Of a stretch of DNA of 30,113 bases, positions 22,924-30,113 are shown piece after piece. This DNA comes from CAZWRK01 sp964635875. GTDB lineage: Bacteria; Pseudomonadota; Gammaproteobacteria; Burkholderiales; Aquaspirillaceae. Position numbers and translations under genes: made by a program. The notes under the pieces were generated by a model, which saw only the letters and a list, made by a program, of their open reading frames with translations, had not been told where the DNA came from and made no database searches. The first letter of the stretch is position 1, and the number at the start of each line of letters is the position of its first letter. Location: contig CAZWRK010000055.1 of assembly GCA_964635875.1 (NCBI GenBank), forward strand, positions 1 through 30,113. Direction: 5' to 3'.

Positions 22924-22964
22924 ACGCCACCCAATGGCATAGATTAAGAAAACATGGGCGGCGT
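22924..22964 (-). terminator. Possible hairpin/terminator after dxs
   Basis: On the minus strand ACGCCGCCCA (22964-22955) can pair over 10 bp, with one G-U, with TGGGTGGCGT (22933-22924), loop 21 bases. On the plus strand the odd pair would be A-C, so the fold favours the dxs transcript. Only ATTCTCTTC follows, which is a weak tail. Confidence 0.3.
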
Positions 22965-22992
22965 AAGGGTTGAGATGGATGGGGGCTGCGAA

Positions 22993-24861
22993 TTACTGTG
23001 CGCGGGCATCCAGTGTGTGCAGTGCTTGGGTGATATGCTGCACAATCCCTTGTGCGTCCAAGCCACATTCCGCTAAAAGCCCCGCGTGATCACCATGGTC
23101 AATATAGTGATCTGGCAAACCTAATTGCAATACCTGAGTGGCGATCCCTGCTGCTGCCAGAACCTCCAAACATGCCGATCCGGCTCCGCCCATCACGACA
23201 TTCTCTTCGAGCGTGACAATCAAGTCATGGGTTTGGGCCAGCTCACGCACCAACTCTTCGTCCAATGGTTTGACAAAACGCATATCGGCCACGGTGGCAT
23301 CCATTGATTCTGCCGCGTGAAGTGCCGGCGTCACAAGGCTACCAAATCCGAGCATCGCTACCCGACCTTGACCCACGCGCCGGATATGGCCTTTCCCGAT
23401 CGGGAACGTGTGCATGGCGGTATCCACGTGCGCGCCCGGTCCCGTCCCGCGTGGATAGCGCACCGCCGTCGGACAGTCGAGGGTAAACGCGGTGTGCAGC
23501 AGTTGCCGGCATTCGTTCTCATCCGAAGGGGTCATGACCACCATATTCGGGATACAGCGCAGATACGAAATATCGAAGGCCCCCGCATGGGTTGGCCCAT
23601 CCGCGCCCACCAAACCGGCGCGGTCAATCGCAAACACCACCGGCAGATTTTGCAAAGCGACATCGTGGATCAGTTGATCGTAAGCGCGCTGCAAAAATGT
23701 CGAGTAAATCGCCACGACAGGCTTTAAACCTTCACAGGCGAGACCGGCAGCAAAGGTCACGGCATGTTGCTCGGCAATACCGACATCGAAATAGCGGTCA
23801 GGGTGTTCTTTTTCAAAGCGCACCATGCCCGAGCCCTCACGCATCGCTGGGGTGATGCCGACTAAGCGATCGTCTTGCTTGGCCATATCACACAGCCAAT
23901 CACCAAAAATGTGGGTATAGCTCGGTTTACTGCTGCTTGCGCCACCGGCGAGGCCATTGGCGGGGCTGAATTTTGAGACACCGTGGTAAAGCACAGGATC
24001 TTTTTCCGCGAGCTTATAGCCTTGGCCTTTTTTGGTAACGACGTGCAAGAACTGCGGGCCTTTGAGCTTACGAATATTGGATAACGTTTCGACCAAGGCA
24101 TTCAAGTCGTGGCCGTCAATCGGGCCGAGATAGTTAAAGCCAAATTCTTCGAACAGTGTCGATGGCGTCATCAAGCCTTTGACATGCTCTTCCGCTTTGC
24201 GGGCAAGGGCTTGCACTGGCGGCACAATGCCCAGCACTTTATTGGAGCCTTCTTTGACCGCCGCGTAAAAGCGCCCGCTCATTAACTTGGTGAAGTAATG
24301 GTTAAGTGCACCGACATTGGGGGAGATCGACATATCGTTGTCGTTCAAAATCACCAATAAATTGCAGTCGGTCGCACCAGCATTGTTCAGGGCTTCAAAC
24401 GCTTGACCGGCGGTCATCGCGCCATCGCCAATAATCGCGACCACGCGCCGATCTGAGCCCGCTTGCTTGGCAGCCACGGCCATGCCGAGCGCAGCAGAAA
24501 TCGACGTCGAAGAATGTCCAACGCCAAAGGTGTCGTATTCGGATTCGTCTCGTTTTGGAAACCCTGCCAAGCCGTGGCGTTGACGCATGCCGCTCATTCG
24601 TTCGCGGCGGCCAGTTAAAATTTTGTGGGGGTAGGTTTGGTGGCCGACATCCCACACCAGCCGATCATCCGGTGTATTGAACACGTAATGCAGGGCAACG
24701 GTTAGTTCAACTGCGCCCAGATTCGAGGCAAAGTGCCCGCCGGTGGTGCTGACGGACTCAACAAGAAATTCGCGTAATTCGCGCGCCAGTTGCGGGAGTT
24801 CACGGCGCTCAAGCTGGCGCAATGCCGCAGGAAAATCAATACGATCAAGAAGCGGATACAT
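22993..24861 (-). CDS. dxs: 1-deoxy-D-xylulose-5-phosphate synthase
   Basis: A 622-residue thiamine-diphosphate enzyme that condenses pyruvate and glyceraldehyde 3-phosphate, the entry step of the MEP isoprenoid pathway (and of thiamine and pyridoxal precursors). The N-terminal half has TGGHFASNLGAVELTVALHYVF, YDTFGVGHSSTSISAALGMA and the cofactor motif GDGAMTAGQAFEALNNAG. The transketolase-like middle has DVGIAEQHAVTFAAG and DRAGLVGADGPTHAGAFD. The ATG at 24861 (MYPLLDRIDFPAALRQL) was chosen over an upstream in-frame ATG at 24978 because the latter lies inside ispA and adds an unusual basic tail; 622 residues fits the family. It begins 10 bases after the ispA stop with no good Shine-Dalgarno, so coupling is likely. 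Confidence 0.97.
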   Translation of the reverse strand: MYPLLDRIDFPAALRQLERRELPQLARELREFLVESVSTTGGHFASNLGAVELTVALHYVFNTPDDRLVWDVGHQTYPHKILTGRRERMSGMRQRHGLAGFPKRDESEYDTFGVGHSSTSISAALGMAVAAKQAGSDRRVVAIIGDGAMTAGQAFEALNNAGATDCNLLVILNDNDMSISPNVGALNHYFTKLMSGRFYAAVKEGSNKVLGIVPPVQALARKAEEHVKGLMTPSTLFEEFGFNYLGPIDGHDLNALVETLSNIRKLKGPQFLHVVTKKGQGYKLAEKDPVLYHGVSKFSPANGLAGGASSSKPSYTHIFGDWLCDMAKQDDRLVGITPAMREGSGMVRFEKEHPDRYFDVGIAEQHAVTFAAGLACEGLKPVVAIYSTFLQRAYDQLIHDVALQNLPVVFAIDRAGLVGADGPTHAGAFDISYLRCIPNMVVMTPSDENECRQLLHTAFTLDCPTAVRYPRGTGPGAHVDTAMHTFPIGKGHIRRVGQGRVAMLGFGSLVTPALHAAESMDATVADMRFVKPLDEELVRELAQTHDLIVTLEENVVMGGAGSACLEVLAAAGIATQVLQLGLPDHYIDHGDHAGLLAECGLDAQGIVQHITQALHTLDARAQ

Positions 24862-24871
24862 GGGGATGTGC

Positions 24872-25762
24872 TCAGAAATGACGTGCGACAATGTAGTCAG
24901 CAAGGGCGCGCAAACGATCGGCGCGCGCACCAAACGGCGCAAGGGCGGCAAAAGCTTCTTCGCGGAGTTCTTGGGCAAAACGACGCGCTTCCGATAAGCC
25001 CATCAGGCTGACATAGGTCGGTTTTTCGTTGGCGGCATCTTTACCGGCGGTTTTGCCGAGCGTTTGGCTATCGGCTTCGCAGTCCAAAATATCGTCGACC
25101 ACTTGGAAGGCCAGCCCCATGCGTCGTGCAAAGTGATCGAGCAGACCGATATCGGCGTCGCTTTGTGGTTGACCGGCTTGGACGCCGAGCAGAATCGCCG
25201 CGCGAATCAATGCACCGGTTTTCATGGTGTGCATCAACTCCAGCTCGGCCAAGTTGAGTTGTCGGCCGACAGCGCTAAGATCAATGGCTTGCCCACCGGC
25301 CATGCCTGCTGCGCCGCTGGCTTGTGCCAAAGTGCGCAGCATGGTGATTTGTTGTGCGGGGGTCAGGTCAAGATCGGGCGCCGAGAGCACTTCAAAGGCC
25401 CGTGTTTGCAGTGCATCACCGGCTAAAAGTGCGGTGGCTTCGTCAAAGGCGACGTGACAGGTCGGCTTACCACGTCGCAGCACATCATCGTCCATACACG
25501 GTAAATCATCGTGTACTAAAGAATACGCGTGGATCAATTCGACGGCCGCAGCGGCAGCGTAGAGCGCCTTCTCTGAGGCGTGGGAAAGATCCCCTGCAGC
25601 GAGAACCAGTAAAGGGCGCACACGTTTTCCGCCGCCGAGCACTGCGTAATGCATGCTTTCGTGCAAGCGCTGTGGTGCGTGGTGCGGGGGGGGGAGCACG
25701 GCAGAGAGCGTGGTCTCCATTTGGCGCTGAATTGCACGCATCCAGTGTTCAAAATCAGTCAT
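24872..25762 (-). CDS. ispA: Polyprenyl synthase IspA (farnesyl diphosphate synthase)
   Basis: A 296-residue all-helical prenyltransferase that joins isopentenyl diphosphate to allylic diphosphates, giving geranyl and then farnesyl diphosphate. The first Asp-rich motif is HDDLPCMDDDVLRRGKPT, the second is FQVVDDILDCEADSQTLGKTAGKDAANEKPTY, and GGGKRVRPLL binds the homoallylic substrate. The two-residue CM insert in the first motif is typical of bacterial FPP synthases. An early PPP stretch is encoded by a nine-base C run (G on the plus strand, 25686-25694). It overlaps xseB by 8 bases and is followed by dxs after 10 bases: the classic xseB-ispA-dxs cluster. Confidence 0.97.
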   Translation of the reverse strand: MTDFEHWMRAIQRQMETTLSAVLPPPHHAPQRLHESMHYAVLGGGKRVRPLLVLAAGDLSHASEKALYAAAAAVELIHAYSLVHDDLPCMDDDVLRRGKPTCHVAFDEATALLAGDALQTRAFEVLSAPDLDLTPAQQITMLRTLAQASGAAGMAGGQAIDLSAVGRQLNLAELELMHTMKTGALIRAAILLGVQAGQPQSDADIGLLDHFARRMGLAFQVVDDILDCEADSQTLGKTAGKDAANEKPTYVSLMGLSEARRFAQELREEAFAALAPFGARADRLRALADYIVARHF

Positions 25763-25985
25763 TGCTGCTCTCCAGTGGCTTGAGGCTATCGTGAGACAGC
25801 ACTTTCAGTTCCTGTTCCACATCTGCCAGTTTTTGTTGGCAGAAGCGCATGAGTTCATTGCCCTGCCGGTAGGCCGCGAGCGATTCGTCGAGGGATAGCT
25901 CGCCGGACTCAATGTCTCGGACGCATTGCTCGAGTTTGGCGATGGCTTCCTCGAAGTTCGCCGGGGGTTTGGGTGATTTGGCCAT
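25755..25985 (-). CDS. xseB: Exodeoxyribonuclease VII small subunit
   Basis: A 76-residue protein with the XseB signature NFEEAIAKLEQCVRDIESGELSLDESLAAYRQGNELMRFCQQKLADVEQ. It partners with XseA, not in this window, to degrade single-stranded DNA. ATG 25985 has AAGGA 8 bases upstream; a longer frame from 26084 adds a poorly conserved basic tail. It heads the xseB-ispA-dxs cluster, and its stop overlaps the ispA start (ATGACTGA). A TACAAT -10-like sequence lies about 30 bases upstream of the start, without a clear -35. Confidence 0.95.
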   Translation of the reverse strand: MAKSPKPPANFEEAIAKLEQCVRDIESGELSLDESLAAYRQGNELMRFCQQKLADVEQELKVLSHDSLKPLESSND

Positions 25986-26064
25986 GCTAGAAATCCTTTG
26001 CAGTCGGCGGATTGTAGCGGTTTTTGCTCGATTCAGGCCACTTGCCAGCAGGGTGCAAAGGCGT

Positions 26065-26097
26065 TTGCCGCCCCTGTAGGGCACAGGCGGGCGGCAA
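26065..26097. other. Long hairpin between TerC gene and xseB
   Basis: TTGCCGCC (26065-26072) pairs with GGCGGCAA (26090-26097), and inside it CCTGT (26073-26077) pairs with ACAGG (26083-26087) past a two-base bulge; the loop is AGGGC. The 13-bp fold sits just after the TerC stop codon. No T run follows on the minus strand, so it may end transcription weakly or protect the 3' end of the message. Confidence 0.45.
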
Positions 26098-26108
26098 GTG
26101 AGGAGGGC

Positions 26109-27077
26109 TTACTCAGGTTTGCGGATCAGAAGCGAGGCGACGACCGAACCCAAAATCAGGGCAAAAACGACGCCCAGCGAGACCGAGATAGGCATTTTGT
26201 AGACTTCAATAATCAGCATTTTGGTCCCGATAAAGGTCAAAACACCGGCCAAGCCATACTTCAAGAAATGGAAGCGATCAGCGACATCTGCCAACAAGAA
26301 GTACATGGCTCGTAGGCCTAAAATCGCAAAAATATTCGAGGTCATGACGATGAATGCGTCGGTGGTGACCGCAAAAATCGCGGGGATGCTGTCGACGGCA
26401 AAAATCAGATCGGAAATTTCGATCATGATTAAGACCAAAAACAACGGAGTCGCCGTGCGCATGCCATTGTGTTGAACAAAGAATTTTTCACCATGCAAAG
26501 TCGGCGTGACGCGCAGGTGTTTTTGCATCCATTTCAGGACGACGTTATCGCTGAGATCATCATCGCCTTCTTTTTCGGGCAGCATCATTTTTAGGCCGGT
26601 GAAGACCAAGAATGCACCGAAAATATACAGCACCCAGCTGAACTCATGAACGATGACGGCACCGAGCGAAATCATGACCGCGCGCATGACCACTGCACCG
26701 AGCACACCATACACCAGCACGCGCCGTTGATATTCTGCAGGAATTTTGAAATATGCAAAAATCATTAGGAAGACAAAAATGTTATCAATAGCTAATGATT
26801 TTTCAATGACGTAACCCGTGAGGAACTCTAGGGCCTTTTGATTGGCGACGGCTTGACCAATGGTGGGGTCGCTGGACATGTGCCACCACAGCCATGCGTT
26901 GAATAGCATGGCGACGCTGACCCAAATAATGGTCCAAACGAGCGCTTCTTTGACGGAAACCTTATGGCTTCCGGCTTTGTTGAGGGCAAAAATGTCGACT
27001 GCAATCATCACCAGTACCGCAGCGAAGAAAACAGCATACATCCAAGGTGTTCCGATTGTGACGAGGCCTGGTTCCAC
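26109..27077 (-). CDS. TerC/Alx family integral membrane protein
   Basis: A 322-residue inner-membrane protein with about eight to nine hydrophobic segments. TerC family motifs are visible: LTGYVIEKSLAIDNIFVFLMIFAYF, RVLVYGVLGAVVMRAVMI, IEISDLIFAVDSIPAIFAVT and IFAILGLRAMYFLLADV. The intramembrane Asp and Glu residues suggest cation handling; relatives include tellurium-resistance TerC and the manganese exporter Alx. The exact substrate is uncertain. Translation starts at GTG with AGGAG 9 bases upstream. The leader of about 60 bases is too short for a yybP-ykoY manganese riboswitch like that of alx. A sigma32-like promoter lies upstream. Confidence 0.92.
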   Translation of the reverse strand: MEPGLVTIGTPWMYAVFFAAVLVMIAVDIFALNKAGSHKVSVKEALVWTIIWVSVAMLFNAWLWWHMSSDPTIGQAVANQKALEFLTGYVIEKSLAIDNIFVFLMIFAYFKIPAEYQRRVLVYGVLGAVVMRAVMISLGAVIVHEFSWVLYIFGAFLVFTGLKMMLPEKEGDDDLSDNVVLKWMQKHLRVTPTLHGEKFFVQHNGMRTATPLFLVLIMIEISDLIFAVDSIPAIFAVTTDAFIVMTSNIFAILGLRAMYFLLADVADRFHFLKYGLAGVLTFIGTKMLIIEVYKMPISVSLGVVFALILGSVVASLLIRKPE

Positions 27078-27142
27078 GAAGGGGGTCTCCTAAAATTGAA
27101 GTGCATCATGTAAAGCACCCTAAGGTGGGCGCGATACAATCA

Positions 27143-27169
27143 AATTGGGGAGGGTTGTGGGCTTTCAAG
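27143..27169 (-). promoter_or_regulatory. Sigma32-like promoter of the TerC gene
   Basis: Minus-strand -35 CTTGAA (27164-27169), 13-base spacer, -10 CCCCAATT (27143-27150), one mismatch to CCCCATNT. The layout resembles the lon heat-shock promoter in this window. An alternative sigma70 reading is TTGAAA with TTTGAT at spacing 18. Confidence 0.45.
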
Positions 27170-27183
27170 CGAAAATCATAAGA

Positions 27184-27219
27184 AACGGACTACATCATGA
27201 TTACCTGATGTAGTCCGTT
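27184..27219 (-). terminator. Terminator after the diguanylate cyclase gene
   Basis: Perfect 14-bp stem AACGGACTACATCA (27184-27197) with TGATGTAGTCCGTT (27206-27219) around an 8-base loop. On the minus strand TTTCTTATGATTTT follows, a moderate T-rich tail. It separates this gene from the TerC gene. Confidence 0.7.
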
Positions 27220-27252
27220 CTTCATCTGAAGTTTCTGCCCGCAGAGATCCCT

Positions 27253-28509
27253 TTAAAGTACCCGTACTTGGTTTCTTCCCTGTTGTTTTGCGATGTAAAG
27301 TGCTTCATCGGCTTGTTTGAGCGTGGCGGCAATGGCCTGACCTGCTTGCGAATGCGCTGCGCCAACACTGATATTGAGCATAAGATGACCTTGGGGAGTG
27401 GGCACAGGCAGCGCGGCGAGCGCTTCGCGAAGGGCGTTAAGGCGCGCGACAAAGGCTTGAATATCCCCGCTATCAAGGCATGCAACAAACTCTTCCCCGC
27501 CAAAGCGTGCGGTAAAACCATCTTCAAAATGCTGTTTCATCAAATGAGCGACGGTTTTGATCGCGAGGTCGCCAATATCGTGCCCATAGGTGTCATTGAC
27601 CTTCTTGAAGAAGTCGATATCTGCAATGGCGATCACGTATTCGCCTTTGAGTTTTTCTGCTTGGTTCAAGAAATGGCGGCGGTTAGATAGGCCTGTCAAC
27701 GGATCAAGATTGGCGGTGCGCTCGAGCGCTTGAACGTTTTCGATAAATTCGATGTTGCGGGTAATGCGGCAGAAAAATTCTTCGTGATTAAATGGCTTAT
27801 GAATAAAGTCATCCGCGCCTGCTTTGATAAAGCGCGCGCTAATCACCGAATTTTGAACGCCCGATACGCCAATAATCGACAAGGCGTGATAGCCATAGCG
27901 GCGGCGGATTTCGGTTGCAAAGCGCATCCCATCCATTCCCGGCATATCTTGGTCAGTGAGCACTAAGCGGATGCCTGTATCTTGGCTCAGAATCTCTAAT
28001 CCACCTTGCGCGCTGTCAGCGTCGACCACCCGATAATGTTGCCGTTCCAGCAAATGCCGCAGGTAGTTGCGCATTGAAACCGAGTCATCGACGATTAGCA
28101 CCCCGATCTGCGGATTGCGCTGCAGACGATTCAGCATCCGCACCACATACTCCAGCGCGGCAGGGCTTTCTTTGGGCACGTAATCGACGACCGGCATCGA
28201 CAGAATTTTGTCGCGAATCGCGCTGTCGGTGTATCCGGTGAGGGCAATCGTAGCCACTTTGTGCTGCATTAGAAGTGGCAGGACTTCGCCTTCCGGTGCA
28301 TCCGGCAAGCAATAATCTGCGACCGCGGCAAAGATCGCCTCTTTTTGCTGAAGCGCATGTTGAACTTCGGCGAGGCTCATTGCGGGAACCGGCTCAAAAC
28401 CCGCTTCACGAATGATGCCCATCAAAGGCCGAAGAATCATCATGCTGTCTTCGATGACCAAAACGCGTAGTTTTGCTGTTTTGGTATCGTCATCAAGTAA
28501 TGTAGTCAT
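27253..28509 (-). CDS. Diguanylate cyclase response regulator, REC-REC-GGDEF
   Basis: A 418-residue cytosolic protein. The first receiver domain (about 14-130) has acidic pocket IEDS and candidate phosphoacceptor Asp 65 in VADYCLPD. The second (136-255) has VDDS, Asp 186 in LTDQDMPGMDG and Lys 238. The GGDEF domain (about 265-418) has DPLTGLSNRR and an intact GGEEF (337-341), so it should make cyclic di-GMP. The product-inhibition I-site (RxxD, about nine residues before GGEEF) is replaced by FEDG, so feedback inhibition is probably lost. The domain order is that of PleD. No cognate kinase is adjacent. The Shine-Dalgarno is weak (AGAAAG). Confidence 0.93.
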   Translation of the reverse strand: MTTLLDDDTKTAKLRVLVIEDSMMILRPLMGIIREAGFEPVPAMSLAEVQHALQQKEAIFAAVADYCLPDAPEGEVLPLLMQHKVATIALTGYTDSAIRDKILSMPVVDYVPKESPAALEYVVRMLNRLQRNPQIGVLIVDDSVSMRNYLRHLLERQHYRVVDADSAQGGLEILSQDTGIRLVLTDQDMPGMDGMRFATEIRRRYGYHALSIIGVSGVQNSVISARFIKAGADDFIHKPFNHEEFFCRITRNIEFIENVQALERTANLDPLTGLSNRRHFLNQAEKLKGEYVIAIADIDFFKKVNDTYGHDIGDLAIKTVAHLMKQHFEDGFTARFGGEEFVACLDSGDIQAFVARLNALREALAALPVPTPQGHLMLNISVGAAHSQAGQAIAATLKQADEALYIAKQQGRNQVRVL

Positions 28510-28575
28510 TGCACTTTCTGGGGTAACAAGAAACGCGCATCAGGCCGCAAGGGAAGGCGGTGAGGCGGTTTCTGA

Positions 28576-28604
28576 ACTATAATTGGCGGCTATTTTTGTA
28601 TCGA
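28576..28604 (-). promoter_or_regulatory. Candidate promoter of the diguanylate cyclase gene
   Basis: Minus-strand -35 TCGATA (28599-28604, 4/6), 17-base spacer, -10 TATAGT (28576-28581, 5/6). Its -10 overlaps a plus-strand TATAAT (28578-28583) that faces valS but lacks a good -35. Confidence 0.45.
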
Positions 28605-28652
28605 CCAAAAAACAGCAGCAGTTTTCGCGCTTTTCGTATATTGGTCGTTATT

Positions 28653-28681
28653 TTCGCATTTTTCTGGATTGTTTTTATATT
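28653..28681 (+). promoter_or_regulatory. Candidate promoter of valS
   Basis: -35 TTCGCA (28653-28658, 4/6), 17-base spacer, -10 TATATT (28676-28681, 5/6), giving a leader of about 30 bases. Upstream lies an inverted repeat CGACCAA (28602-28608)/TTGGTCG (28641-28647). Confidence 0.4.
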
Positions 28682-28718
28682 TTATATTGACTTCATTTGA
28701 GTGATTGGGTGTATGCGC

Positions 28719-30113
28719 ATGGAATTAGCAAAAAGTTTTGAGCCGGGTGATATTGAGCGTCGTTGGTACGATCAGTGGGAGCAGTCGGGGTACTTTAAAC
28801 CCAATATGGATTGCTCTCGCGAGGCGTTTTGCATCCAGCTTCCCCCGCCCAATGTGACCGGTACTTTGCATATGGGCCATGCGTTTAACCAAACCATTAT
28901 GGATGGCTTGACGCGCTATTTCCGAATGAAAGGCCACAACACCGTTTGGGTTCCGGGTACTGACCACGCTGGTATTGCGACGCAAATCGTCGTTGAGCGG
29001 CAGCTGGCCGAGCAAGGTGTCAGCCGTTACGACCTCGGTCGCGATAGTTTCATCAAGAAAGTCTGGGAATGGAAAAACATTTCCGGCGGCACCATCACCA
29101 GCCAAATGCGCCGCGTCGGCTGCTCGGTGGATTGGTCGCGTGAATACTTCACGATGGATGACACCCGTGCTCATGTCGTCGGCGAAGTCTTTGTGCGCTT
29201 GTACGAGCAAGGCTTGATCTATCGCGGCAAGCGTTTGGTGAACTGGGATCCGAAGCTCGGCACCGCGGTTTCTGATTTGGAAGTAATTTCCGAAGAAGAA
29301 GACGGCCATATGTGGCACATCCGTTATCCCGTGGTGGGCAGCGATGAAGTCGTGATTGTCGCGACAACCCGCCCTGAAACCTTGCTGGGCGATGTCGCCG
29401 TGGCGATTAACCCCAACGACGAGCGTTATCAACATCTGCTGGGGCAACAACTTGAATTGCCATTGACCGGTCGTCAAATTCCGGTGATTGCCGATGATTA
29501 TGTCGATGCCGCCTTTGGAACTGGCTTCGTCAAAATCACCCCCGCACATGATTTCAACGATTACCAAGTCGGTAAGCGCCACAACACCCAGCTCATCAAT
29601 GTGATGTCGCTCGAAGCCACGATCTTGGCTAAGGCACAAATTTTTAGTTTTGATGGCACCGCCCAAGGCTCGATCGACCTACCGGCCGCCTATGCTGGTT
29701 TGACCACCGCCGAAGCGCGTAAAGCGATGCTCGCCGATTTGGACGCGCAAGGTCTGTTGTTGGAAACCAAACCGCACAAATTGATGGTGCCGCGTGGCGA
29801 TCGCACCGGCTCGGTGATTGAGCCACTGTTGACCGACCAATGGTTTGTCGCGATGACCAAGGTCAGTGAGCAAGATCCGACCGGCAAGTCGATTACCCAA
29901 AAAGCGATTGACGCGGTCGAGTCCGGCCAAGTGCGCTTTATTCCCGAAAACTGGGTCAACACCTACAACCAGTGGATGAACAATATCCAAGATTGGTGTA
30001 TCAGCCGCCAGTTGTGGTGGGGCCATCAAATTCCGGCGTGGTATGACGAAGATGGCCGTGTCTATGTGGCGCGCTCGCTCGGCTCGATCCTCGACCTCGT
30101 CGATTTCGAGCGG
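28719..30113 (+). CDS. valS: Valyl-tRNA synthetase, N-terminal 465 residues (runs off the window)
   Basis: A class I aminoacyl-tRNA synthetase that charges tRNA-Val. The N terminus MELAKSFEPGDIERRWYDQWEQSGYFKP is typical, and the HIGH signature appears as PNVTGTLHMGHAFNQ. VWVPGTDHAGIATQIVVERQL follows. The CP1 editing domain begins around VVIVATTRPETLLGDVAVAINP and includes GTGFVKITPAHDFNDYQVG. NWCISRQ-type sequence appears as DWCISRQLWWGHQIPAWY near the window end. The KMSKS loop, anticodon-binding domain and C-terminal coiled coil lie beyond the window. ATG 28719 was chosen by comparison with the family; an in-frame ATG two codons upstream (28713) is also possible. Neither has a strong Shine-Dalgarno. 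The frame stays open to the last base. Confidence 0.97.
   Translation, partial: MELAKSFEPGDIERRWYDQWEQSGYFKPNMDCSREAFCIQLPPPNVTGTLHMGHAFNQTIMDGLTRYFRMKGHNTVWVPGTDHAGIATQIVVERQLAEQGVSRYDLGRDSFIKKVWEWKNISGGTITSQMRRVGCSVDWSREYFTMDDTRAHVVGEVFVRLYEQGLIYRGKRLVNWDPKLGTAVSDLEVISEEEDGHMWHIRYPVVGSDEVVIVATTRPETLLGDVAVAINPNDERYQHLLGQQLELPLTGRQIPVIADDYVDAAFGTGFVKITPAHDFNDYQVGKRHNTQLINVMSLEATILAKAQIFSFDGTAQGSIDLPAAYAGLTTAEARKAMLADLDAQGLLLETKPHKLMVPRGDRTGSVIEPLLTDQWFVAMTKVSEQDPTGKSITQKAIDAVESGQVRFIPENWVNTYNQWMNNIQDWCISRQLWWGHQIPAWYDEDGRVYVARSLGSILDLVDFER

Noticed and set aside
27078..27140. yybP-ykoY manganese riboswitch before the TerC gene
   Set aside because: The predicted leader is only about 60 bases and no typical conserved core was seen.
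28725..29666. A 313-codon open frame on the minus strand
   Set aside because: It lies entirely opposite valS, whose HMGH motif and editing domain are plain on the plus strand. The minus translation matches no family I know and is explained by antisense codon bias.
1..30113. CRISPR arrays, insertion sequences, integrases, attachment sites, toxin-antitoxin or defence genes
   Set aside because: Searched for by eye; no regularly spaced repeats, transposase motifs or defence-type domains were seen. The gene content is core chromosome.

Overview
The window reads as a piece of core chromosome from a Gram-negative betaproteobacterium. The best guess is order Neisseriales, Chitinibacter/Chromobacterium-like relatives, inferred from protein character and gene order and not from any search. 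Base composition looks close to 50% GC and even throughout. Nearly all space is coding. There is no transposase, integrase, prophage gene, CRISPR array or rRNA. No stretch over 300 bases lacks a gene; the longest gap is the 279-base stretch before tig, which holds a structured leader.

Layout. (1) 1-1558, minus strand: the 5' part of tRNA-Pro(CGG) with its promoter, a PlsC-type acyltransferase, a 58-residue small protein and a DUF1857 protein. (2) 1626-3939, minus: an ANTAR response regulator overlapping the gene of a soluble PAS-PAS histidine kinase. (3) 4065-7677, plus: dgt and msrB, then a membrane chemoreceptor. (4) 7741-16172, plus: a protein quality-control block, tig-clpP-clpX (overlapping genes behind a long structured leader), lon behind a sigma32-type promoter, hupB, tRNA-Asp(GTC) and ppiD. 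The lon-hupB-ppiD order is known from E. coli. (5) 16260-16841, minus: iron superoxide dismutase sodB, divergent from (6) 17013-20631, plus: a HI0933-type flavoprotein, dnaB, a thioredoxin-fold [2Fe-2S] ferredoxin and an overlapping alpha/beta hydrolase. (7) 20701-28509, minus: folE2, a MgtC/DUF4010 membrane protein, the dxs-ispA-xseB cluster, a TerC-family membrane protein and a REC-REC-GGDEF diguanylate cyclase. (8) 28719-end, plus: the first 465 codons of valS, running off the window.

How the genes work together. Trigger factor, ClpXP, Lon and PpiD form a chaperone/protease set. MsrB, SodB and possibly the ferredoxin serve oxidative-stress or Fe-S functions. Dxs and IspA make isoprenoid precursors up to farnesyl diphosphate. 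The kinase/ANTAR pair, the chemoreceptor and the diguanylate cyclase are three separate signalling modules.

I found no gene cluster that looks like an undescribed system. The points worth a second look are regulatory: the tig leader, sigma32-like promoters before lon and TerC, the sodB/flavoprotein control region, a perfect hairpin before tRNA-Asp, and the unrecognised small protein. Promoters and hairpins were found by eye and are predictions.
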